This document shows, one piece after another, positions 57,315 to 64,000 of a stretch of 64,000 bases of DNA; the stretch's first letter is position 1, and every line of letters starts with the position of its first letter. A program made the translations under genes and the position numbers. Source of the DNA: Calvatia gigantea (Eukaryota > Basidiomycota > Agaricomycetes > Agaricales > Lycoperdaceae); assembly GCA_025093985.1 (NCBI GenBank), contig JACAAK010000013.1, positions 868,001 to 932,000 of the forward strand. The letters are read 5' to 3'. The notes beneath the pieces are model-generated. The model did no database searches. It worked only from the letters and a program-made list of their open reading frames with translations, and was not told the DNA's origin.

Positions 57315-58035
57315 TGTGGAGATTGCATGTCGGCTGCCTTCGGAACAGCACCCGACAAGCATCTCACACTAATTAGTCCGCCCTCCGAAGATTTCGTCAC
57401 CCCGACCATTCATTGATCCGTCGCCGATCCGCTCGTTCCTCGCTCATTACACAACCGTCCATTTCACCTGCCATACGTTGTGTTTTAGACCACTACCCAC
57501 TTTAATAAAATTTCACTGCACATCTTTCTCGTTACCGACATTTTTTTTCTAATTCAGACTCTTCGCCTCCGTAGTTGCACATTCACTCGTTGTGTTTCAA
57601 AAATTTCAACATTTTACCACAGTTCCCTAGCCTAACCTTCATTATACTAACTCAACTCATTTGCTATACAGATTCAGTATTTGTAGATAACCGTAGAAAT
57701 TGAACACCGGACAAGTTGTCTACAGTATAAATACAGTCGAGCCAGTAGAGGCTCGACACCTAGTAATTGGATACCCATTTTTTTTCTCACTCTCGAAGTC
57801 TCGCTCTGAACTGTCTCAGCTCTGTTTCTCGTCGCCTGTCACTTTCTCGTTGGCTCTCGTTCCACGCTCGCTCCAAAATCTTGCCTTCGACGGCACCTCT
57901 GACACCGTCACTCTCGCCCCTCGTTCTCTTGTGTCCCGGCCTCTGTCTCTCCTTTCCTGGACCCAGTTTTGAAGCCTCGTGACTGACGGACACAGTCACA
58001 CCCTATTTTCGTTGAACCGCCACCTCATCTCTTCA
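57315..58035 (+). mobile_element. Probable solo LTR, about 720 bp
   Basis: Inserted in the copia integrase-RT junction. ATTGC occurs at 57310-57314 and 58035-58039; removing one copy with the insert restores the copia frame across MTGN and VIFIS without a break. Ends TGTGGAGAT and ATCTCTTCA are near-inverted. Whether the terminal CA belongs to the LTR (4 bp duplication TTGC) or to the duplication (5 bp) is ambiguous. Inside, a TATA box (57725-57731) precedes a perfect 8 bp inverted repeat GTCGAGCC/GGCTCGAC (57736-57757), plausible LTR promoter features. Confidence 0.75.
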
Positions 58036-58039
58036 TTGC

Positions 58040-59104
58040 CTGTCATGTGCTGCATAAAGATGTAGTTTTTACTACCTTTATATCCAAGAAAGATCATAAT
58101 CTTGGATTTTGTGGACAATTTGTTTGGGCAGATCTCATTGGGTAAAAATACATACATGCCGCATCCAAACACACAAATATGGAACAAGTCTGGCTTTTCC
58201 CTCAAATAACACTCAAAAGGTGTCTTCCACTATAGATGCTAGACTGGCATGCAATTATATAAATGCACGGCTGTATTCAATGCAAATTCCCACCATGAGT
58301 CAGGTAGACATGCCTGTAGCCATATAGCTTGGGCTTTCTCATGTAGGGTGTAGTTCAGTTGCTCTGCTCTCCCATTTTGCTGATGCACATAGGGAGTAGT
58401 AGTCTTGTAGGTAATTCCACGCGCTGTGAGTCCTGCCAATAATTTCTCATTGATATATTCTCCTCCATTATCAGTGCATAGTCATTTGACTCGCATACCA
58501 GAGAGGTTTTCTAATGCACTGATTAGCTGAATCAGCTTCTTAGAAGCCTCAGACTTCTTTCGAAGGAGGACTACATGTGCGTGAGAAGAGAAGTCATCAA
58601 GGAACGTCATTGCCCATTTATATTTATGGTAGCTAATGATGGGCAGTTCCAGCAAGTCTGAGTGAGATAGCTCAAAGACTACGGTGGCTCGCTTCGGGTT
58701 AATTGGAAAGGGATTATTATGCATTTTTCCCTTGGCACAGCCATCACATATGCCATTCTGATTAGAAGGTGTGGGAATTGACGCAATGCTCTCTACGTGC
58801 TTTGGGAGCTCAGAGAGCGCGTGATCTGAGGGATGTCCCATTCGATGATGCCAATTGATATAATCAGGTTGGTGTAATGCTAACGCAACTGGTACCTCCT
58901 TGCTATATTGCAAGACATATGTGTGTACCATATATATGTTGTTTTTGAACAACTGATGAGGCCAGGTGGACAATACTGCTTGTCCTGATTTATCATGGAT
59001 GGTGGTCCCTTTAATGGTTGCCTCTAAAGTGTAGCCATTCCTAAGAATCTGGCCTGAGGACATTAACCATTCCATGATTTCTTTGATATAAAAGACTGGC
59101 GCAA
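58040..59104 (-). pseudogene. Copia integrase
   Basis: Minus-strand zinc-binding region HHRMGHPSDHALSELPKHV with CDGCAKGK. Core motifs are HSDLLE (first Asp), TDNGGEY (second Asp) and NGRAEQLNYTLHEKA (Glu), followed by GCGMYVFLPNE and FLGYKGSKNYIF. TGA codons (for example after RVK at about 58482, expected CGA) and two stops near 58235-58245 break the frame. It is joined to the protease region across the Tc1 element. Confidence 0.9.
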
Positions 59105-59106
59105 TA

Positions 59107-59317
59107 CAGTAAGGGACAAAACCGTTCCAATGTTTTGAACTTCTCAGAAGATCAGCTCATATCTCAAGGACTACTGTGGCTGTGCACTTCCTAATTTAAT
59201 TGTAGATAGTCCAGTATCTTATCTAATCATATGCAAAGTATGATTATGTAATCCTTTGTTTTAGGGGAGTTATTAATTAATTAATATTTTAAGTGCATTG
59301 GAACAGTTTTGTCCCTC
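59107..59317 (+). repeat. Tc1 left terminal inverted repeat
   Basis: Pairs with 60501-60711 with only scattered mismatches. The inner end repeats the outer motif (gaacagttttgtccctctt), giving a repeat-within-repeat structure that may be two transposase-binding sites, as in IR/DR-type Tc1 elements. Confidence 0.9.
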
Positions 59318-59344
59318 TTGAAATTTATATACAAAATGGGTATT

Positions 59345-60418
59345 CTAGTACCTGGTATAAGCTCCCTTGGCCTGTAAAACTGCCTGGACCCTCCTAGGCA
59401 TACTCTCTATCAGATTCTGACACACTTCTGGTTCTATGTCATCCCACTCCTTTTGTATCCTCTCCCATAGGGTATTCATGCTATCAGGAGGAGTATCATA
59501 CTCTCCCAGCTTATTCTTGAGGTGAGTCCAGAGATGTTCAATGGGATTAAGGTCTGGAGACTGTGGGGGCCATACCATAACCTCCAATTCAGACTCATCT
59601 AGCCAGTTTGTAGCCTTTTTGCTCTTGTGTTTGGGGTCATTGTCCTGTTGGAAGACCATATCCTCCTCATTCTTCCCATACCACCTGATGCTCCTCTTTA
59701 GTTCATCCCCCAAAATTTGAACATAAAGGTCAGCATCCATCTTCCCTTCAATTTTAGTGGCAAACCCCACTCCATCCCACAGCATACAACCCCAGATCAT
59801 CACATTTCCTCCACCAAACTTGACTGTTCCCTCAACCAATCTATCATTCAGCCCCTCTCCTGCCTTTTTCCATACCCAAACCCTTCCATCTGATCCAAAC
59901 CGATTGATTTTGGACTCATCTGTCCAAATAACCCTCTTCCAGTCCTCCAGGGTCCAGTTAACATGTGCTTCTGCCCACTCCAACCTTTTCCTCCTATGGA
60001 CAGCAGTAAGTTTAGGTCGTTTCCGCTTGACTACAGCCTTCATTCCAGCTCCTCTGAGTGCCCTGCGCACTGTTTTGGTGGATACAGGCTGGGCAATAAC
60101 ATTTTGAAGTGATTTGGTGACTTGGGAGGCATTGTCAGCCTTGCGAGAGGTGATGAGGCGAACAGAATAGTGGATATCAGAGGGAGAAAGTTTAGATGGG
60201 CGGCCACCAACAGATTTGGAAAGTGTTGATCTATGTTTGGAGCGAATCCTAGAAATAGTACTGACTCCCAGACCAGTAATAGAAGCAATATGATGAGCAG
60301 ATTTCCCTTGGTCCAGGTAAGAGAGGACTCTATTGGTCTGAGTAGAGGAAAGAGAGCGCATATAGTTGTAAAGGTATAGTGGGGGAGTTAATTTGCACCT
60401 GAGAATAAGCACATCCAT
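59345..60418 (-). CDS. Tc1-like transposase, DD34E, intact
   Basis: A single open frame of 357 codons. The N-terminus has a bipartite helix-turn-helix (SYLDQGKSAHHIASITGLGV, STISRIRSKHR; then GRPSKLSPSD). The catalytic domain shows the three acidic residues in WTDESKINRF, QQDNDPKHKS and PDLNPIEHLW, with 34 residues between the second Asp and the Glu, the signature of Tc1-type enzymes. The Gly-rich FGGGNVMIWGCM segment is typical. It binds the terminal repeats and cuts and pastes at TA. The start is at 60418. No lesion is visible, in contrast to every retroelement around it. Confidence 0.95.
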   Translation of the reverse strand: MDVLILRCKLTPPLYLYNYMRSLSSTQTNRVLSYLDQGKSAHHIASITGLGVSTISRIRSKHRSTLSKSVGGRPSKLSPSDIHYSVRLITSRKADNASQVTKSLQNVIAQPVSTKTVRRALRGAGMKAVVKRKRPKLTAVHRRKRLEWAEAHVNWTLEDWKRVIWTDESKINRFGSDGRVWVWKKAGEGLNDRLVEGTVKFGGGNVMIWGCMLWDGVGFATKIEGKMDADLYVQILGDELKRSIRWYGKNEEDMVFQQDNDPKHKSKKATNWLDESELEVMVWPPQSPDLNPIEHLWTHLKNKLGEYDTPPDSMNTLWERIQKEWDDIEPEVCQNLIESMPRRVQAVLQAKGAYTRY

Positions 60419-60500
60419 TTATACATCACCCTACATGGTCACATGATTTTATTTGTATTTATTTGATTGCAATAAACGAAGTCATGTGCTCAGAATTTGA

Positions 60501-60711
60501 GAGGGACAAAACTGTTCCAATGTACTTAAAATATTAATTAATTAATAACTCCCCCAAAACAAAGGATTACATAATCATACTTTGCATATGATTAGATAAG
60601 ATACTGGACTATCTACAATTAAATTAGGAAGTGCACAGCCACAGTAGTCCTTGAGTTATGAGCTAATCTTCTGAAAAGTTCAAAACATTGGAACGGTTTT
60701 GTCCCTTACTG
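60501..60711 (-). repeat. Tc1 right terminal inverted repeat
   Basis: Mirror of the left repeat (positions sum to 119818), ending CCCTTACTG before the TA duplication. Confidence 0.9.
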
Positions 60712-60713
60712 TA

Positions 60714-61093
60714 TGTGAAGTAGCACTCATGGTCTTTCCTTTATCTACCACATCATGCTGAAAGATAACAGATCCTCGTCCTGTCATTTCATATATCCAG
60801 TTGCCAGCAGCTTGTATAAGCCCGAAATGGCCCATCTTAATCTCTGTGAAATCAGAGAGATGACCAGTGACATGGTATGATGCCCCTGAATTAAGGAGCC
60901 AATCTGCATCATTTACAACATGTTTATTCCCTTCTACTCTACACTTGGTGCACAAAGACAAGTCACAGATGTGATATGTCATGATCTGATTAAGATCTTC
61001 GTGCTCCTTGTGGAGTTCTGACCTTAACTTGTCTGAATACTCGTGATTATTCACAGTATATGTAGCATTCATCTTACTTTCCAGCTTAGTCAC
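60714..61093 (-). pseudogene. Copia protease region
   Basis: Minus-strand text CTKCRVEGNKHVV, then ADWLLNSGASYHVTG. Copia proteases have WxxDSGA here; the Asp codon reads AAT (plus-strand 60890-60892), a G-to-A change removing the catalytic Asp. It continues to the Tc1 insertion at 60713. Confidence 0.8.
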
Positions 61094-61252
61094 ACTAGCG
61101 GAATAAGCAGAAGGGGAAACACCTTGGGTGTATTTCCAGCATACATTGCAGTTTATGATGTCTATACAGCAGTGTCTACAATGAGTCCCTACAGGAGGTG
61201 AATAACATGCTACATCTGCATAGGTGCCCTGCTCTCTTCAGCAGCCACCTCA

Positions 61253-62884
61253 TCATCCCAGCTCAACCTCGGAATCTCCAGGGTGTCCCGCTTGGAGGTG
61301 GACAGACTCTGCATCTGTATCGTTCTGTCCCATCCATTGATAGGGCTGTACGTTATCCTCTGCATCAGAACAAGAATAGTAGTCAGTTGAAGGTACTGAC
61401 CCATACTCTCCATTGGAACCATAGTCAGTGTCTGAGTCATTGTTGTCTAAGACCGACTCGAGGACAGACTTGATTTTCTTTGGTGCCTGCTTCTCCTTGA
61501 GCGGCTTGGGCTTCTTGATAATCGCTGGCCTGTTATACACTGGGGCTGGCCATGCGATCATGTCTTCCTCTCTCATGACGGTGGATGGAGTTTGCTTGAC
61601 ATCCATTTCATCGAACCACTTCCACATCTCCTCCAAACTCTCGCCCAATGAAGAAGTTGACTTGAGACATTCATCCCACTTCTTCAATGCAGTAACCTTG
61701 GCTTTCACCAAAGGTTTGCAACAAGCTTCGGGCTTGGGTGCAGTAATGCGTGCGGTGAGTGGAGTGGCATTGTTGTCTGTGGCTACAGAGTTAGAAGCAA
61801 CAGCAGGCATCTTGGCTCGACGCGTTGTCTCTATGAGAGCACAAGTGGAATGTGGCAGCACAGTTTGTGCCTGTGACACAAAGTCTACATCCTGGATATA
61901 TCCGGAAGAGGTGGTGACATTAGCCTATGCACCTCCCTCCTTTCCTTTTCCTTTTCCCTTTCCTTGGGGGCACCATCGGCATTTCTTCTCACCATTGCCT
62001 TCACCACCAGGGGGCTTCTGCTGCTGCTGCTGCTGGGGCTTTTTAGACCCCAAAGGCTGCTGCTGACCTTGTGGTCGCTGCCCGCCTTACTGCTGGTGCT
62101 GCTGCTGCTGCTGCCCACCTCCTTGTTGTGGAGTAAAGCACACTCGTTGCATGTGGGTGGTCTGGTTGGAGGTGTAAGCGGTGATAATGCTGCTTCAGGC
62201 CTTGTCCCATGTCAGCTCATGGAGCAACATGTTCAAGGTAAGGAGCATCTGAGCTACATGGCTCAAAGACGGGTGGAGAGAGTGGAGGAGGATCATCATT
62301 TCGATCTCCAGGGCAATGCCACTATCCATGGCATCAAGCTGCCCGAAGATCTGTTGGAGCTCGCTCATCTTGAGTGAGGGGTCGCCACTGAGCGGGGGCT
62401 CAAATGTGATCGCACGTATAAACTCGTTATAGACCTGCGCTAGTCCAGGTAGACCATATTGGCCTTGCAACTGGGACCAGAGCAAGTGGGCATTAGCCAC
62501 TGAGTGCTTCAGCATGCTGTTGGGGAGAGTTGACTCAATCAACCCAAGGGCACGCATCCAGAGGTTGTTGGCCATACCAACACTGCGGCACTCCTTGTCA
62601 GTCACAGGAATTGGAGTTCCTGGTTGTGCAGGACGTGCCGGCATAGTGCCGGAGGCTGGAACAGCCAGGTGAGCAGGTCCATAGAGCTGCTCATATTGCT
62701 GTGGCTCCTCACAAGCCCCAGAGAAATCCTATCCAGTCCATGGACAGTCGTTCAGGGAAATGCACATAAGTGCAGAGTGAAGGCAAAGGGACCAGATTGT
62801 GTAATTACCCATCCTAGTAAGGACGGGAAGCTGTCCACTAGGAGTTTGAACAAATCCCAGTGGAGCAGACACCAGTTTAGACAT
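61253..62884 (-). pseudogene. Copia gag
   Basis: Starts MSKLVSAPLGFVQTPSGQLP at 62884. It contains a UBN2-like capsid region (MANNLWMRALGLIESTLPNS, LHSLHPSLSHVAQMLL), a Gln-rich tract (about 62120-62000), a basic Gly/Lys segment and an acidic C-terminus. Stops occur near 62735, 62194, 62089 and 61927, mostly where CAG or TGG is expected. Confidence 0.75.
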
Positions 62885-63212
62885 ATCTAAGAATAGGGTT
62901 AAACACGCATTAGCATCATGTAGGACTGCAGTGCGTAATGTACGCGTCACAACATAGGGCAGACTCAGGATCAAATGGACCAAAGGGCCACCATCTCCCA
63001 GGTTATTTGCTGGAGAAAGCTTTGGAAGGTTAATGGAGATTATACACCATGCACCACTTGCCAACATATCCCACATTCTGCAGAATTTAAAGTTGCTGTG
63101 GAGAGTGCAAAAAATGTACAAGAGCATATGCCTTGGCTCTTCCTTATAGACTTATAAAAGGGGGCACTCTTGAGACAGATGGCAGCAACCATTCAATGGC
63201 TTTGGACTCAAG
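62885..63212 (-). other. Copia 5' leader
   Basis: Non-coding interior between gag start and the 5' LTR. I could not identify a primer-binding site with confidence. Confidence 0.5.
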
Positions 63213-63298
63213 TGTTGAGAGAACGAGTACAATCCCAAAGACCTAACATAGTTTGCACCAGTGGTGGAGGGTAGTCATACTCATCAGGAGACAGTCCA
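63213..63298 (-). repeat. Copia 5' LTR, proximal part only
   Basis: Starts TGTTGAGAGAACGAGTAC, similar to the LTRs at 41673 and 42894 for about 85 bp, then is cut by another TG-starting sequence at 63299. The remainder would lie beyond the window. Confidence 0.6.
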
Positions 63299-63902
63299 TG
63301 TTACATACATTACTCTACTTCACAACTGGGCCTGGATTGTCTCCACTCAGGGAGAGGTTCAATGCTATAGCCCAGAAGTATTCAACAAGTCTCAATGACT
63401 TCTGTGCAGGCTTCAGATCACTTCCTCGAGTAGAAGCTTGTGCTTGTCTGAGAAGTCCAAGTTAAGTGTCACTGCAGTCCCCAAGGTTGTTAACCTTGTA
63501 GCAGACAAGTGAAGATAAGGAAGCTTGTTACTAGAATAACCTAAGGTAATACAAAGGTACTACTTAGAGTTATATACTAGCTACAAATGAGAGATGGGAA
63601 ATTACATAGTAAAAAGAGATGAGTCAATGAGAGGCTACTATAGGTTAATTGGTAATGTATGGAGTCATAGGGATAAAGGAATAGAAGTGGTACAAGCCAA
63701 CAGAAGATGGAGACAAGTAAATAGAAGTCTGATAAGAATGGAAATAGAAACATGACTCAGGATGAGTCATAAGAAGATAGACTAGAAGTACATGTGATAA
63801 AATAAATAAAGAATGGACTGGAGTATAGAGAAAGAAACTCCTAGAAGGGAAATTAATATGTGTATGAGGGAAATCAAGTTAGTCCATAATAAGTTCATAA
63901 CA
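63299..63902. mobile_element. Possible LTR of a further element
   Basis: TGTTACATAC to GTTCATAACA, 604 bp, with a perfect 5 bp terminal inverted repeat, starting exactly where the copia LTR stops matching. The next bases (ttagcccatctct) read on the minus strand as a purine-rich tract, as expected beside a 3' LTR of a minus-strand element. The partner LTR is outside the window. Confidence 0.4.
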
Positions 63903-64000
63903 TTAGCCCATCTCTAGGTAAATTACTCTGAAATTTACACAGAGAGGCAAGAGAAGTCAAGGGAAACACCATCATTGTAGTCTTCATTGTTGAAGGCATT
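63903..64000. other. Window end, interior of the last element or host
   Basis: Too short to classify. Confidence 0.2.

Larger units (their letters stand above)
59107..60711 (-). mobile_element. Tc1-like DNA transposon, 1,605 bp
   Basis: Flanked by the TA target duplication (59105-59106, 60712-60713), with terminal inverted repeats of about 211 bp (59107-59317, 60501-60711; outer ends CAGTAAGGGACAAAACCGTT). It sits between copia protease and integrase, and removing it with one TA restores the copia frame exactly. The element has an intact transposase gene and few differences between its repeats, so it is probably the youngest insertion here. Confidence 0.95.
42894..63298 (-). mobile_element. 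Ty1/copia retrotransposon, minus strand, carrying several insertions
   Basis: Order on the minus strand: 5' LTR (from 63213, its outer part displaced), gag, protease, integrase, reverse transcriptase, RNase H, polypurine tract (about 54780-54795) and 3' LTR (54779-54525 continuing at 43035-42894). The integrase-before-RT order defines copia. Insertions are gypsy element 2 (43036-54519) in the 3' LTR, a 0.72 kb solo LTR (57315-58035) and a Tc1-like element (59107-60711). Many premature stops and one RT frameshift make it inactive. Confidence 0.85.

Noticed and set aside
61964..62377. Leu-rich plus-strand protein
   Set aside because: It is the antisense of the Gln-rich copia gag tract (CAG runs read as CTG).

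Overview
The window is nuclear DNA of a filamentous basidiomycete, most likely an agaricomycete. The evidence is short GT-AG introns of about 50-60 bp, several FunK1-type protein kinases (a fungal family expanded in Agaricomycetes), basidiomycete-type membrane proteins, a Pff1-like vacuolar protease, chromodomain Ty3/gypsy and Ty1/copia retrotransposons, and a Tc1-like transposon. The species cannot be named from the sequence.

Region 1 (1-16.5 kb) holds sparse host genes: a single-pass membrane protein with a frameshift at a homopolymer (minus strand, 1.25-2.35 kb), a small protein with a RapZ-C-terminal-like domain (2.74-3.26 kb), three paralogues of a multi-pass membrane family (intact at 3.5-4.9 kb, decayed at 11.8-13.7 and 13.7-15.4 kb), two paralogous SAT4/rhodopsin-like seven-helix proteins (6.3-7.3 and 9.4-10.75 kb), and an unrecognised frameshifted gene at 15.7-16.5 kb.

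Region 2 (16.7-39 kb) is a FunK1 kinase cluster organised as a large imperfect palindrome. Arms at about 19.07-28.11 kb and 31.98-38.95 kb flank a 3.9 kb spacer. The left arm carries a vacuolar-protease remnant and two tandem FunK1 genes (A and B, period 2,963 bp), each with one single-base frameshift. The right arm carries one FunK1 gene (E) whose 5' part is B and whose 3' part is A; its six exons sum to 2,418 nt, an open 806 codons. It is followed by a second copy of the protease. The spacer holds a fifth, more diverged and apparently intact FunK1 gene (C). A further FunK1 gene (D), with two frameshifts, lies just outside the left arm. The two protease copies have lost different parts: one has the N-terminal helix but no peptidase domain, the other a damaged peptidase domain but no N-terminal helix.

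Region 3 (40-64 kb) is a transposon graveyard. A putative 2OG-Fe(II)-oxygenase-like gene is split by a solo LTR. A Ty1/copia element (minus strand, from 42.9 kb to beyond 63.2 kb) has been entered by a Ty3/gypsy element in its 3' LTR, by a 0.72 kb solo LTR between integrase and reverse transcriptase, and by an intact 1,605 bp Tc1-like element between protease and integrase. The gypsy element contains a second, full-length gypsy element of the same family in opposite orientation, which contains another solo LTR. Target-site duplications support most of these junctions, and removing an insertion restores the interrupted reading frame wherever I checked. All LTR-LTR differences I could align are transitions, and premature stops sit mostly at codons expected to be CGA, CAA or TGG, which points to cytosine-deamination (RIP-like or methyl-C) decay. 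The gypsy elements share an extra third reading frame of unknown function downstream of pol.
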